DNA of 64,000 nt from Conexibacter woesei DSM 14684 (GCF_000025265.1 NC_013739.1:6295370-6359369), one strand, 5' to 3'. Counted from the first letter of the stretch, positions 8,408-18,171 are shown. The notes: generated by a model not told the origin, from the letters alone. Numbers and translations are program-made.

Positions 8408-9547
8408 GTGTTCCTTCCGCCGAACCGCCAGATGCGGATCCAGAGCCGTCTGGACGACGTCCGCCGCGCCGCGCTGCCGATCGCGCAGGCGTCGCTGGCG
8501 GCAGGCGTCGCGTGGCTGATCGCGACCGACGTGTTCGGGCATCAGCGGCCGTTCTTCGCACCGATCTCGGCGATCATCTGCCTCGGCGCGACGTACGTCG
8601 AGCGCGGTCGCCGCACGGTCGAGCTGATGATCGGCGTGACGCTCGGGATCGCCGTCGGCGACCTGTTGATCGCCGGCATCGGCGTCGGCACGTGGCAGCT
8701 GATGCTGGTGATCGCGCTCGCGATGGCGACCGCGGTGTTCGTCGGCGGAGGCCCGATCCTCGTCACGCAGGCGGCCGTCTCCGCGATCCTCGTCGTGACG
8801 CTGCAGCCGCCCGACCAGGGGATCTACTGGGGACGGATGATCGACGCGTTCACCGGCGGGCTGCTGGGGATCGCGGTGTCGATCCTGCTCCCCGTCGACC
8901 CGCTCGCGCTCGCTCGCCGCACGGTGCGACCGCTGTTGGACGAGCTTGCCGGCGCGCTCGACGACGTCGCCGACGCGCTCGACGCGAACGACGCCACGGG
9001 AGCTGAGCGGGCGCTCGCACGCGCTCGCGCGCTCGACGACAAGGCCGGCGCGTTCCACCACGCGGTCCTCGCCGCCGGCGAGACGGCGCGGATCGCGCCG
9101 CCCCGCTGGCGCACGCGCGGCCAGCTGGCGCAGTATGCGCACGCCGACCCGCAGCTCGACAACGCTGTCCGCAACACGCGCGTGCTGGCGCGCGGCGCGC
9201 TGCGCGCGCTCCAGCTCGGCGACCACGTCCCGCCCGGGATCGGCCACGCGCTGCGCGACCTCGCGACCGCCGTCCGCGACTTCGACGCCGCGCTCGCGAC
9301 CTCGCCGGACGACCGCAGCGGCGTGGCCCGCACGGCGGCCGTGCGCGCCGCCGCACGCGCCACGCTCGTGCTGGAGCGGACCGGCAACCTCTCCGTCAGC
9401 GTGCTCGTCGGACAGGTCCGCTCGACCGCCGTCGACCTGCTGCGGGGACTCGGTCTCGACGGCGACGACGCGCGCGCCGCCGTGCGCGCCGCGGCGCGCG
9501 AAGTCGCGACGGAAGAGCTCGCAGCGCCGCCGGAGCGCGTAGGGTGA
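8408..9547 (+). CDS. FUSC-family (aromatic-acid exporter-like) membrane protein
   Basis: 379 residues from a GTG at 8408; an ATG at 8432 (MRIQSRL) is an alternative. The first half has several hydrophobic helices, starting AALPIAQASLAAGVAWLIA, with the FFAPISAIICLG segment typical of the fusaric-acid-resistance/aromatic-exporter superfamily. The second half is a long, mostly helical cytosolic domain. It probably exports small aromatic or other toxic compounds; the substrate is unknown. It lies 81 bp after tRNA-Arg and 4 bp before the next gene, so those two are likely cotranscribed. Confidence 0.85.
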   Translation: MFLPPNRQMRIQSRLDDVRRAALPIAQASLAAGVAWLIATDVFGHQRPFFAPISAIICLGATYVERGRRTVELMIGVTLGIAVGDLLIAGIGVGTWQLMLVIALAMATAVFVGGGPILVTQAAVSAILVVTLQPPDQGIYWGRMIDAFTGGLLGIAVSILLPVDPLALARRTVRPLLDELAGALDDVADALDANDATGAERALARARALDDKAGAFHHAVLAAGETARIAPPRWRTRGQLAQYAHADPQLDNAVRNTRVLARGALRALQLGDHVPPGIGHALRDLATAVRDFDAALATSPDDRSGVARTAAVRAAARATLVLERTGNLSVSVLVGQVRSTAVDLLRGLGLDGDDARAAVRAAAREVATEELAAPPERVG

Positions 9548-9551
9548 AGGG

Positions 9552-10190
9552 ATGTCGAGGTCAGGGCGACGTGCCGTGCTGCTCGCCGGCTGCGCGCTCT
9601 CCGCGGGCGTGCTGACGGCGACGGTCTTCAGCAGCCGCAACGAGAGCGGGCAGGCGAAGACGATCACGGTGCCACCGACCGCGTCGACCGCGAACGTGCC
9701 GGTCGCACCCGCCGGTCCGCAGCCGGAGATGCCCGCCGGCTGGCGTCGCGTGCGCGACGCCAAGGCCGGCTTCAGCGTCGGCCTGCCGCCGGGCTGGTCG
9801 TCGCGTCGCAGCGGCGGGACGCTCGTGCTCAGCTCACGCGACCGTACGCTCGCGATCGCGGTCGGCGCCGACCGCAGCGAGCCGGGCAGGCTCGCCGCCC
9901 CGCGCCGCTACGCGGGCGAGGCGATCGAGAGCCTGCGCGGGTACAGAGGGCTGCGCGCGACGCCGGCGCGGACGCTGGAGGAGACGCCGTACCCGGCCGC
10001 GCAGGCGACGGCGACCGGCACCTACGCGCAGACGGGCGTCAGACAGGCGATCACGCTGGTCGCGCTCCAGCGCCGCGGCGACGCGACCTTCACGCTGCTC
10101 GCCTTCCGCAGCGCGCACTCGCCCGGCAGACCGGCGGGTCGCGTCGTCGACCGCGTCGTCGACACGCTGCACGCCGAGCGGCCGGCGTGA
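9552..10190 (+). CDS. exported hypothetical protein
   Basis: 212 residues. A hydrophobic segment (RRAVLLAGCALSAGVLTATVF) acts as signal peptide or anchor; a Thr/Pro/Val-rich linker follows, then a domain starting MPAGWRRVRDAKAGFSVGLPPGW, the kind of opening seen in extracytoplasmic PsbP/DUF1795-like domains. The LAGC-like string at residues 11-14 sits at the front of the hydrophobic stretch, so lipidation is doubtful. It starts 4 bp after the FUSC gene, with GAAGGG directly ahead of the ATG. Function unknown. Confidence 0.75.
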   Translation: MSRSGRRAVLLAGCALSAGVLTATVFSSRNESGQAKTITVPPTASTANVPVAPAGPQPEMPAGWRRVRDAKAGFSVGLPPGWSSRRSGGTLVLSSRDRTLAIAVGADRSEPGRLAAPRRYAGEAIESLRGYRGLRATPARTLEETPYPAAQATATGTYAQTGVRQAITLVALQRRGDATFTLLAFRSAHSPGRPAGRVVDRVVDTLHAERPA

Positions 10191-10192
10191 GC

Positions 10193-10215
10193 TGAGCCCG
10201 GCGGCGCCGGGCTCA
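10193..10215. terminator. bidirectional hairpin terminator candidate
   Basis: A perfect 10-bp stem TGAGCCCGGC/GCCGGGCTCA closes a GGC loop between two converging genes (stops at 10190 and 10221). There is no T-run, as is common in GC-rich actinobacteria. Confidence 0.75.
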
Positions 10216-10220
10216 GGCAC

Positions 10221-10802
10221 TCAGGCTCTGTCGGGCCGCTCGGGGTAGACGTCGTCGATCGTCGCGAGCGCGACGTACGGCGCCTGCGCAGCGTCCTCGA
10301 TCGCGGCGGCGCCGCCGGCGAGGCGGTCGCAGATCGCGACGACGCCGCAGATCTCATGGCCCTCGGCGCGCACCGCTTCGATCGCGCGGATCGTCGAGCC
10401 GCCTGTCGTGACGACGTCCTCGACGATCAGGCAGCGGTCATCGGCGGTCAGCAGCGGCCCTTCGACGCGGCGGGCGAGCCCGTGGTCCTTCGTCTCCTTG
10501 CGAACGAAGAACGCCTTCACGTCGGCGCCGCCGGCGAGCGCGGCGCAGGCGAGCGGGTCGGCGCCCATCGTCATCCCGCCGACGGCGGTCGCGCCGAGCG
10601 CGGCGGCCTGGTCGGCGATCAGCACGCCGGCGGCGAAGAACGCCTCCGGCAGCAGGACCGCCCGCTTCGCGTCGATCAGGTACTGGGCGACGATGCCGCT
10701 GGTGAGCGTGACCTCGCCGATCACGAGCGCGTGCTCACGCAGCGCGGCGACCAGGCGCGTGCGCGCCTCGTCGGCTCCGAAGGGTCGTTCGACGAAGGCC
10801 AC
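10221..10802 (-). CDS. pyrE: orotate phosphoribosyltransferase
   Basis: 193 residues from a GTG at 10802 whose G is shared with the TAG stop of the L,D-transpeptidase gene (TAGTG), so the two are probably translationally coupled. The enzyme joins orotate to PRPP in pyrimidine synthesis. The PRPP-binding loop CLIVEDVVTTGGST (124-137) is canonical, and RKETKDHGLARRVEG matches the catalytic flexible-loop region. The frame is open further upstream, but that sequence is antisense to the transpeptidase's own frame and not PyrE-like. Confidence 0.94.
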   Translation of the reverse strand: MAFVERPFGADEARTRLVAALREHALVIGEVTLTSGIVAQYLIDAKRAVLLPEAFFAAGVLIADQAAALGATAVGGMTMGADPLACAALAGGADVKAFFVRKETKDHGLARRVEGPLLTADDRCLIVEDVVTTGGSTIRAIEAVRAEGHEICGVVAICDRLAGGAAAIEDAAQAPYVALATIDDVYPERPDRA

Positions 10803-11962
10803 TAGTAGTAGACGTCGATCTGATCGCCGAGCCGGACCCAGTTGTAGACGAACAGCGCGTCCGGAATCGGGATCCGCAGGCAGCCGTGGCTGGCGGGGTA
10901 GGTCGGAACCGACTTGTAGCCGTGTATCGCGTAGCCGCGGATGAAGTAGCTGGAGTGGACCATCTCTCTGTTGTTCACGCCGGGCTGCTTCCAGTAGAAG
11001 CGGAAGTTGCCGAGCACCGTCGGCGTGACCGACGCGCCAGAGCTGGTCGTGTACGCGCGGTAGACCTTGCCGTTCTCGATCAGCGCGAGCACCTGCTGGC
11101 CGAGGTGGGCCTCGACGTGGCGGCCGTGCTGCGGATAGCGGACCTTGAAGCCGCCGACGCCGCGCAGCAGCTTGTCGACGACGGCCGCGTCGAGCGTCTG
11201 CAGACGGGACATCCCGTTGACCTTGCGGTACGCCTCGATCGCGCGGCCGGTGCCGCCGTCGTAGACGCCGTTGCGCGGGACCGCGTAGCCGAGCTTGGCG
11301 AGCTTCTGCTGGAGGATCCCGACGAACGCGCTGCGCGTTCCGAAGCCGGCGACCGGCGCGACGACGTCGACGGCGGCGGCCTTGGAGGCCAGCTCGCGCT
11401 GCTCCGGCGTTCTCGCGTGGGTGGCGAAGACTCTGAACTCGCCCGGCTTGCCGGCCGTGAATCTGGCGCTGAACGTCGCCGTCTGCTTCGTCTTGGACGG
11501 CTTCGGCGTCACCGTCACCTGCTTGGCGAGTCTGCTGCCGTTCCAGACTCTGATCGTGACCTTCTGGTTCGGCACGTACGGCACGATCCGCCCGCCGATC
11601 TCGACGTCCTTGCCGGGCACGGTCACCGTCTCTCTGCCGAGTCGGTACACCTCGCCGTCGAGCCACACGCCGATGCGCCCGCCGGCCTGGGGCGCGGCCG
11701 CTCTTCTTCTGTCGCCCGGCTGCGGCTCCCCCTTCGCCTTCGGCTCCGGCGGCGCGTCGGCGTCCGATCTCGGAGCCGCCGCGACGGCGGCGGGGTCGGC
11801 GGGGACGGTGGCGGTGGTGGCGGCCGGCACGACCGGCTCGACGGGCGCGTCCTGGGCGGACGCGACGGCCGGAGTCGCGGCAAGCGCGAGCGTCGCGGCG
11901 AGGGCGGAGACGGCAGTACGACCGGTCATATGCCGCGGAATCCTAGAGGAGCGGGCAGCCAT
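10802..11962 (-). CDS. secreted L,D-transpeptidase with peptidoglycan-binding domain
   Basis: 386 residues from an ATG at 11962 that overlaps the upstream stop (TGATG). A signal peptide ends near ASAQDAP (about residue 37). Then come a Pro/Ala-rich linker, a beta-sandwich-like region (100-200), a PG_binding_1-type domain (about 207-268, LQQKLAKLGY) and the YkuD catalytic domain at the C-terminus. The catalytic motif is complete: the His of IHGYKS and SHGCLR with Cys361. It should make 3-3 peptidoglycan cross-links or attach proteins to the wall. Several arginines in the exported region use AGA. Confidence 0.93.
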   Translation of the reverse strand: MAARSSRIPRHMTGRTAVSALAATLALAATPAVASAQDAPVEPVVPAATTATVPADPAAVAAAPRSDADAPPEPKAKGEPQPGDRRRAAAPQAGGRIGVWLDGEVYRLGRETVTVPGKDVEIGGRIVPYVPNQKVTIRVWNGSRLAKQVTVTPKPSKTKQTATFSARFTAGKPGEFRVFATHARTPEQRELASKAAAVDVVAPVAGFGTRSAFVGILQQKLAKLGYAVPRNGVYDGGTGRAIEAYRKVNGMSRLQTLDAAVVDKLLRGVGGFKVRYPQHGRHVEAHLGQQVLALIENGKVYRAYTTSSGASVTPTVLGNFRFYWKQPGVNNREMVHSSYFIRGYAIHGYKSVPTYPASHGCLRIPIPDALFVYNWVRLGDQIDVYY

Positions 11963-12921
11963 CAGGGCGCCGCCGCGGCGGCGCGACGCTCGCCGCGGCC
12001 GAGCAGCGGCCAGCAGATCAGCAGGCAGGCCGCGTTCGCGCCGATGATCAGCAGGATGACCTGCCAGGCGTTCCAGTCGGCCTGGTTGACGCCGAACGCG
12101 ATCGAGTTGTTGATCGCGTGCACGGCGATGCACGGCAGCAGCGAGCCGGTCCTCCAGCGCAGCACGCAGAGCAGGAAGCCGAGCAGCGCGAGCGGGACGA
12201 GGAACTCGGCGTCGGCGGAGCCGGCGTGGATGCCGCCGAAGACGAGGCCGGTGATGACCGCCGCCGGCCAGACGCCCCGCCAGTTGCGCAGCGCGCCGAA
12301 GAAGAAGCCGCGGAAGAGGACCTCCTCCGCGATCGGCGCGATCACCGTCACGAGTATGCAGACCGCGACGAGCGCGACCGTGCTCTCGTCGACGCCGAAG
12401 GAGTCGGGCAGCTCGTCCGTGTCGGAGATGTCCAGCAGCGCCGCCCACAAGCCGCTCAGCAGGTAGAACGCCAGCATCATCAGCGCCATCGCGCCGATCG
12501 CCGGCCACAGCCGCGTGCGCTTGATCCCGAACTGCGCGGCGCTGACCGGCCCCACCGTCTTGGCGAAGAAGATCGCCGCGCCGACGAACGCGAAGTCCTG
12601 GAAGAGCGTCGCGAGGATGTTCACCGCCGGCGTCGGATCCTCGAGTCTCATCCCGAACGCGGTGCCGATCGCGGCGATCACGAGCTGGCCGAACAGCGCG
12701 ATCATGAACGCGACGACGAGCGCGGCTGGCGCCATCCACGGACGCCACGCGGTCTCCGCCTCCGGGTCGGAGACCGGCTCCGAGCGCGGCGCGACGAAGC
12801 GCGGTCCGGTCGCGTCGCCGGCGTCCGCGGAGGTCGGCGGCGGCGGGGTCGGGGCGATGCCCTCGGGACGCTCCGGATGTTCGGGCAGGCCGGACGAGCC
12901 GGGCGTTGGGGTGCTGCTCAC
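11962..12921 (-). CDS. CPBP-family intramembrane metalloprotease
   Basis: 319 residues from a GTG at 12921, 10 bp after the HAD stop; the open frame extends upstream but that part is antisense to the HAD gene. A Pro-rich hydrophilic N-terminus precedes about eight hydrophobic helices. The Abi/CAAX protease motifs are all present: EEVLFRGF, FGGIHAG and HAINNS. Members cleave membrane peptides or prenylated proteins, or confer self-immunity. The position directly before an exported L,D-transpeptidase in an overlapping pair suggests an envelope role, which is inference. Confidence 0.9.
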   Translation of the reverse strand: MSSTPTPGSSGLPEHPERPEGIAPTPPPPTSADAGDATGPRFVAPRSEPVSDPEAETAWRPWMAPAALVVAFMIALFGQLVIAAIGTAFGMRLEDPTPAVNILATLFQDFAFVGAAIFFAKTVGPVSAAQFGIKRTRLWPAIGAMALMMLAFYLLSGLWAALLDISDTDELPDSFGVDESTVALVAVCILVTVIAPIAEEVLFRGFFFGALRNWRGVWPAAVITGLVFGGIHAGSADAEFLVPLALLGFLLCVLRWRTGSLLPCIAVHAINNSIAFGVNQADWNAWQVILLIIGANAACLLICWPLLGRGERRAAAAAP

Positions 12922-12931
12922 CCCTGACAGA

Positions 12932-13642
12932 TTACGGGCCGGCGAGCCCCGGCAGCTCGCGCAGCGAGCCGACGGTCGCGATCCCGAGGTCCGGAGCGGG
13001 CGGCGGGGCGCCGTCGCGCACGACGAGCCGCACGTCGATCCCTGCCGCGCGCGCCCCGGCGACGTCGTGCTCGACGCTGTCGCCGACGTGCAGCGCGTCC
13101 GCGGCGCCGACACCGGCGAGCGCCAGCGCGCGAGCGAAGATCTCTCCGCCGGGCTTGCCGCTGCCGACCTCGGCCGACGTCAGCGCGCCGTTGAGCAGCG
13201 GCGTCAGGCCGGTGTCGTCGAGCGCGTCGTGCAGCGAGACGTCCCAGTTGGAGACGACGACGAGGCCGATCCCGCGCTTCCGCGCCCGTCGCAGCACGTC
13301 CGCGACCTCGGGGAACGGGCGAAAGCGCAGCGCCGCCAGCAGCGCGTCGGTCAGCGGCTCGATCGGCAGCCGCTCGGCGCCTCGCCCCGCCGGCAGGGCG
13401 GCGCGCAGCGCCTCCGCCGAGCCGCGCCGCAGCACGGCGAGCGCGGCGCGGTCGGACGCCTCGTCGTGGTGGGCGCGGTAGTACTCGATCTCCGCCTTGA
13501 TCGCCGCGCGCGCCTCCTGCGCGCTCAGCTCGAAGCCGAAGCGCACGCGCAGCTCGCGCCGCAGCGGCTCGGCCGGCGGCTCCAGCTCCAGCAGCGTCCC
13601 GAGCGCGTCCAGCAGCCACACGCGCGGCGGCCTGCCGCTCAC
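12932..13642 (-). CDS. HAD-superfamily hydrolase, haloacid-dehalogenase-like
   Basis: 236 residues from a GTG at 13642, fixed by GGAGGT five bases upstream. Motif I is LLDALGTLL: the nucleophile Asp is present, but the second Asp (position +2) that marks phosphatases is Leu, as seen in haloacid dehalogenase-type members with DxYGT. Motif II (VVVSNWD), the motif III lysine (GSGKPG) and motif IV (HVGDSVEHD) are intact. It is thus a likely hydrolase acting on a C-halogen or other substrate rather than a standard phosphatase. A copy of the dispersed repeat lies just upstream of its ribosome-binding site. Confidence 0.85.
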   Translation of the reverse strand: MSGRPPRVWLLDALGTLLELEPPAEPLRRELRVRFGFELSAQEARAAIKAEIEYYRAHHDEASDRAALAVLRRGSAEALRAALPAGRGAERLPIEPLTDALLAALRFRPFPEVADVLRRARKRGIGLVVVSNWDVSLHDALDDTGLTPLLNGALTSAEVGSGKPGGEIFARALALAGVGAADALHVGDSVEHDVAGARAAGIDVRLVVRDGAPPPAPDLGIATVGSLRELPGLAGP

Positions 13643-13660
13643 GGGAGACCTCCGTCCCGG

Positions 13661-13723
13661 GAAGGCGAGCCCCTGGGCGAGCGTTCCCAATGGAAACCAA
13701 GCCCTCTGGGCGCAGGTTTCCAC
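13661..13723. repeat. dispersed palindromic repeat, copy A
   Basis: It holds a perfect 8-bp inverted repeat TGGAAACC/GGTTTCCA (13691-13698, 13715-13722) with an inner GCCC/GGGC stem, preceded by GAAGGCGAGCCCCTGG. The same arrangement recurs, inverted, at 24496-24554, including the flank. It sits between the stop of the mannosyltransferase and the HAD ribosome-binding site. Confidence 0.72.
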
Positions 13724-13724
13724 C

Positions 13725-14981
13725 TCATGCCACAAACCCCCAGCGCGCGAACTGCGCCGTCATCAGCCCGAGCAGCACGGCGCTGATCGCGATCGCGCGC
13801 TCGCTACCGCGGTCGCCGCGCTCGCCGAGCCAGCGCGCCAGCCACATCTGCAGCGGGAACAGCACGAGCACGAAGCGCGGCAGCGACATCAGCGGCTGCG
13901 CGTCGACCGGGTAGGAGAGCGTCGTGACGAGCGCGACGAGGGCGTAGGCGCCGTACGCGAGCGGCAGCCGGCGCAGCGCGCCGACGAGCGCCACCAGCGC
14001 GAAGACGAGGAAGCCGAACAACATCAGGTTCTGCCCCGCGACGGAGAACGGGTCGCCGCCCGCCTCGCCGAAGTAGACCGGCGTCGATTCGCCGTGGACG
14101 ATCTGGCGCAGCCCCAGCCACGCCGCGCGCGCGCCGTCCCAGATCCCGCCGAGCGGGACGAGGTGACGGCCCCACAGCTCCTGCGCGCTGAACGGCGCGA
14201 ACGGGTCGCCGAGCACGATCCCGATGTAGACGAGGAACGCGACCAGCCCGAGCGGTATCAGGGCGAGCCAGAGGATCTGCGGCGTGATCGCGTAGCGCGG
14301 CTTCCACCACGGGCCACCGCCCGCCGCCTCGCGGTCCGCCCGCGGCCCATAGAGGAACAGCAGCAGCACCGGCAGCAGCAGGATCACGCCGCTGTTGCGC
14401 GTCAGCGCCGCCAGCGCCCCGACCGCGCCGGCCGCCGCCCAACGCCCCTGCCGCGCCGCCAGGAGGGTCCCGACCGACAGCAGCAGGAAGAGCGACTCGG
14501 CGTAGACGGCGGAGAAGAAGAACGCCGACGGGAAGAAGGCGACGAGCAGGATCGTCGTGCGCGCGTCGCGCTCGCCCAGCTCGATCCGCGCGAGCTTGTG
14601 CAGCAGCACGAGCGCACCGAAGAAGCAGGCGAGCGAGACGACGAGGCCGCCGAGCAGCGCCGAGCCGAACAGCCAGCCGACGACCTTCGCCAGCAGCGGG
14701 TAGAGGGGGTAGAACGCGGCCTTCGCATGGTCGGCGGCGCTGCTGTAGCCGTCGTCGGCGATCGACAGGTACCAGACCGCGTCCCAGCGCGCGGCCGGCG
14801 CCAGCAGCAGATCGGCGAAGCGCGAGAACGGACGCGTCACGCCGGTCGGGTCGAACGTCTCCGCGCCGGGTGCCTGGCCGAGCCAGAGCACGCCGAGCAG
14901 GCCGGCGGCCCAGACCGCGACGCGCGAGGTCCAGAACGCGCGCCACGCCTCGCCGATGCTGCCGTTACCCTCGCGGTCCAT
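13725..14981 (-). CDS. PIG-V-like membrane mannosyltransferase
   Basis: 418 residues with about ten hydrophobic helices. After the first helix comes RFADLLLAPAARWDAVWYLSIADDGY and then AAFYPLYPLL, the WDxxxYxxIAxxGY...FFPLYP pattern of PIG-V/GT-C polyprenol-dependent mannosyltransferases. In actinobacteria such enzymes extend membrane glycolipids or glycosylate exported proteins. It is first in a minus-strand run with HAD, CPBP, L,D-transpeptidase and pyrE. Its ATG overlaps, on the opposite strand, the ATG of the MscS gene inside a CATG palindrome at 14979-14982. Confidence 0.85.
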   Translation of the reverse strand: MDREGNGSIGEAWRAFWTSRVAVWAAGLLGVLWLGQAPGAETFDPTGVTRPFSRFADLLLAPAARWDAVWYLSIADDGYSSAADHAKAAFYPLYPLLAKVVGWLFGSALLGGLVVSLACFFGALVLLHKLARIELGERDARTTILLVAFFPSAFFFSAVYAESLFLLLSVGTLLAARQGRWAAAGAVGALAALTRNSGVILLLPVLLLFLYGPRADREAAGGGPWWKPRYAITPQILWLALIPLGLVAFLVYIGIVLGDPFAPFSAQELWGRHLVPLGGIWDGARAAWLGLRQIVHGESTPVYFGEAGGDPFSVAGQNLMLFGFLVFALVALVGALRRLPLAYGAYALVALVTTLSYPVDAQPLMSLPRFVLVLFPLQMWLARWLGERGDRGSERAIAISAVLLGLMTAQFARWGFVA

Positions 14982-15786
14982 GGTCGGTCCCGATGTTCCC
15001 ATCCCGCTCGCCGCGACGTTCCTGCAAGACAACCCCTGGGTCGGCGCGGTCGTCGCGATAGCGGTCTCGGTCGCGGTCGCGTGGGTCGTCGACAGGGCGA
15101 TCCTGCACCGCGGCCAGCGGCTCGCGGCGGCGGTGATGCGCGACGACGTGACCGCCGCGGTCGACACGCGCATGCGCTTCCTGCGGCGGCTGCTGACGCT
15201 CGTGATCCTCGTCGTCGGCGTGATGACGGCGGTGGCGCAGTTCGACGGTCTCAACAAGCTCGCGACGACGGTGCTCGCCTCCAGCGCCCTGCTCGCCGCC
15301 GTGATCGGCTTCGCGGCGCGGCAGACGCTGGCGAACCTGATCGCCGGCGTGATGCTGACGATCGCGCAGCCGCTGCGGATCGGCGACAGCGTCACCGTCG
15401 AGGACGAGAGCGGCACGGTCGAGGACGTGCGCCTCAACTACACCGTCGTGCGCGGCGGCGACGGCCACCGCCTCTTCATCCCGAACGAGCGGCTCGCCTC
15501 CGGCGTCCTGCGCAACGACACGATCGTCGAGCCGCTGGTCGGGCTCGAAGTCGAGCTGTGGCTGCCGCTCGACAGCGACGCCGACCGCGTGCTGAGCGCG
15601 CTCGCGGCGCTGGAGGGGACGCCGGTCGCGCGGATCTCGGAGGTCACGCCCGACGGCGTCCGCTACACGATCTCGCGCGGCTCGGTGCCGCCGCGCGAGC
15701 GCCCGCAGCACGCGTCGCGGCTGCGCGCCGACGCCCTGCGCGCGCTGCGCGGCGACGGGCTGCTCGCACCGTCCGCTGCAGCCTGA
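14980..15786 (+). CDS. small-conductance mechanosensitive channel (MscS family)
   Basis: 268 residues from the ATG at 14980. The upstream ATG at 14956 is disfavoured because a TACCCT -10-like hexamer (14966-14971) ends 8 nt before 14980. Three membrane segments precede the pore helix, visible as AVIGFAARQTLANLIAGVMLTIAQPLRIGD, the signature of MscS TM3 and the beta-domain start; the beta domain carries VEDVRLNYTVVRGGDG and FIPNERL. It opens under membrane tension to release solutes on osmotic downshock. It is divergent from the mannosyltransferase gene. Confidence 0.9.
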   Translation: MVGPDVPIPLAATFLQDNPWVGAVVAIAVSVAVAWVVDRAILHRGQRLAAAVMRDDVTAAVDTRMRFLRRLLTLVILVVGVMTAVAQFDGLNKLATTVLASSALLAAVIGFAARQTLANLIAGVMLTIAQPLRIGDSVTVEDESGTVEDVRLNYTVVRGGDGHRLFIPNERLASGVLRNDTIVEPLVGLEVELWLPLDSDADRVLSALAALEGTPVARISEVTPDGVRYTISRGSVPPRERPQHASRLRADALRALRGDGLLAPSAAA

Positions 15787-15886
15787 GCGCCGCGGCAGGA
15801 GGCGAGGCCGGCAGGCCGAAATCCGCGTCTGGCTATCCTTTTTCGACCGGCGCCGCCATTCGCGGCGTCTCGTCTTCCCTGGACCC

Positions 15887-18067
15887 GTGAGTCGTCGAGA
15901 GCGACAGAAGCGCCGCAAGCGCAACCACGGCCGCCCGCTGCGGCGCGCCATCATCGCCATCGTCACGGTGGCGTTCGTCGGCCTGGTCGCCGGCGGGATC
16001 GCCGCTGCCAGCTGGGTGATGAGCGTCGTCAACGACACGCCGGACATCCAGACGCTGCGAGCGAAGCCGGCGGGCGCGATCTCGACCGTCTACGCCGCCG
16101 ACGGCACGCGCCTCGGCTTCATCGCCGGCGACATATTGCGGACGCCGATCGACAGCGGAGAGATCCCGCTGTCGATGAAGCGCGCGACGGTCGCGATCGA
16201 GGACCGCCGCTTCTACAAGCACAGCGGCGTCGACTACGTCGGCGTCGTGCGCGCCGCCGTCAAGAACGTCACCGAGGACCGCACGCAGCAGGGCGGATCG
16301 ACGCTGACGATGCAGCTGGTGCGCAACCTCTACATCCCAGAGAACAGATTCAGAAAGACGCTCGAGCGCAAGATCCGCGAGGCGAAGCTCGCCGATGAGC
16401 TGGAGAAGCAGCACTCGAAGGAGTGGATCCTCACCTCCTACCTCAACAACGTCCCGTTCGGGACCGTCGGAGGCCAGGAGGCGATCGGGATCCAGGCCGC
16501 CGCGCGCGTCTTCTTCGACAAGCCCGCGTCGAAGCTGACGCTGGCCGAGTCGGCGCTGCTCGCCGGCCTGCCGCAGGCGCCGTCGGACTACAACCCGTTC
16601 CTCAACCCGAGAGGCGCGGAGAAGCGTCGCGCCGACGTGCTCAAGGCGATGGTCGACGCGAGATACGTCACCCAGAGCGAGGCGGACGAGGCGGCGGCAT
16701 CGCCGCTCGGCGTCAAGAGAAACGGCTTCTACCAGGCGCGTAAGGAGCCGTTCGTCTTCGACTGGGTCAGAAGAGAGCTGATCAGAAAGTACGGCCCCGA
16801 GGTGGTGCGGGCCGGCGGCCTGAGGGTCTACACCTCGATCGACCTGCGCAAGCAGGAGGCGGCGCGCGCCGCGATCGCCGGCAGACTGTACGACCCGGGC
16901 GACCCGTCGGCGGCGATCGTCACCGTCGATCCGGCGAACGGCCACATCCTCGCGATGGCGTCGTCGGCCAAGTACGGCGACGACTCCGACGGCGGCACGA
17001 ACTACAACTACGCCGCCCAGGCGCAGCGCCAGCCCGGCTCGACCTTCAAGACGATGGTGCTGATGGCCGCGCTGAGGAAGGGGATCGACCCTGACTCGAC
17101 CTCGTACGTGTCGAGACTGCTGACGCCGGGCTGGAACTCGCAGTACCCCGACTACGAGGTCAAGACGTTCGGCAACACCTACAGCGGCTCGATGAGCATC
17201 ACGAAGGCGACGCTGACGTCCGACAACACCGTCTACGCGCAGCTCGCCGCCGACATCGGGCCCGACGCGGTCCGTCAGGCCGCCTACGACATGGGCGTCA
17301 CGTCGAGACTGAACGGCTACCTCGCCGAGGCGCTCGGCGGCCTGGAGACCGGCGTCTCCCCGCTGGAGATGGCGAGCGCCTACGCGACGATCGCGAACGG
17401 CGGGATCCGCATGTCGCCGACGGTCATCCTCAGAGTCAAGAAGCCCAACGGCCAGGTCGACGAGCTCGGCAGAGTCAAGCGCAAGCGCACCTTCAGCGAG
17501 GCCGAGACGGCCGAGGCGCGCCGTGTGCTGGAGATGAACGCGACCTCCGGCACCGGCACGAACGCGAACGTCGGCTGCGCGATGGGCGGCAAGACCGGCA
17601 CGACCAGCGACAGCAAGGACGCCTGGTTCGTCGGCTTCACGCCGAGACTGTCGACCGCCGTCTGGATCGGCTACCCGCAGCCGACGCCGATGTACTCGGT
17701 CCACGGCTACGGCGTCCAGGGCGGCACGATACCCGCGATGATCTGGCACGACTACATGGCGGTCGCGAAGGGCGACTACTGCGGCGCGGACTGGCCCAAC
17801 TCGCCCGCGTTCAGCGGCAGCTCCTTCTTCGGCAGATACTCGAGCACCGGCTCGGACGACGACGAGGACTACTCGTACGACGGCGCGTCGGACGGCGGCT
17901 CGACCGACGGCACGACCGGCACCGACACCGGCGGGACGGACACCGGCGGCACCGGCGAGGGCAACCCGAACCCCGATGCCTATGCCAGGCCGCCCCAGGG
18001 CGACCCGGACATACAGACGCCGAGCGGCGGCGGGACAGAGGGCGGCGGCGCGGGCGCGCCAGGCTGA
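15887..18067 (+). CDS. class A penicillin-binding protein (bifunctional transglycosylase/transpeptidase)
   Basis: 726 residues from a GTG at 15887. A basic N-terminus ([11 protein letters not shown]) and one membrane helix (about 21-42) anchor it. The GT51 domain has [12 protein letters not shown] (catalytic Glu105) and [13 protein letters not shown]; the transpeptidase domain has the SxxK motif STFK (385-388), SDN (445-447) and KTG (568-570). It polymerises and cross-links peptidoglycan. The C-terminus is a low-complexity tail rich in Gly, Thr and Asp, with repeated TDTGG units after about residue 660. A 5' leader of about 50 nt follows a TATCCT hexamer near 15833. Confidence 0.96.
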   Translation: MSRRERQKRRKRNHGRPLRRAIIAIVTVAFVGLVAGGIAAASWVMSVVNDTPDIQTLRAKPAGAISTVYAADGTRLGFIAGDILRTPIDSGEIPLSMKRATVAIEDRRFYKHSGVDYVGVVRAAVKNVTEDRTQQGGSTLTMQLVRNLYIPENRFRKTLERKIREAKLADELEKQHSKEWILTSYLNNVPFGTVGGQEAIGIQAAARVFFDKPASKLTLAESALLAGLPQAPSDYNPFLNPRGAEKRRADVLKAMVDARYVTQSEADEAAASPLGVKRNGFYQARKEPFVFDWVRRELIRKYGPEVVRAGGLRVYTSIDLRKQEAARAAIAGRLYDPGDPSAAIVTVDPANGHILAMASSAKYGDDSDGGTNYNYAAQAQRQPGSTFKTMVLMAALRKGIDPDSTSYVSRLLTPGWNSQYPDYEVKTFGNTYSGSMSITKATLTSDNTVYAQLAADIGPDAVRQAAYDMGVTSRLNGYLAEALGGLETGVSPLEMASAYATIANGGIRMSPTVILRVKKPNGQVDELGRVKRKRTFSEAETAEARRVLEMNATSGTGTNANVGCAMGGKTGTTSDSKDAWFVGFTPRLSTAVWIGYPQPTPMYSVHGYGVQGGTIPAMIWHDYMAVAKGDYCGADWPNSPAFSGSSFFGRYSSTGSDDDEDYSYDGASDGGSTDGTTGTDTGGTDTGGTGEGNPNPDAYARPPQGDPDIQTPSGGGTEGGGAGAPG

Positions 18068-18171
18068 TCCCCCGCCCGCCGGCCCCCACGGGGCTGGTAC
18101 CGTTCATGAGTGGGCGCCAACAGCGCTGCATGCGCCTGCCCACATTCCACCCACGCCAGATAGGACACGGT

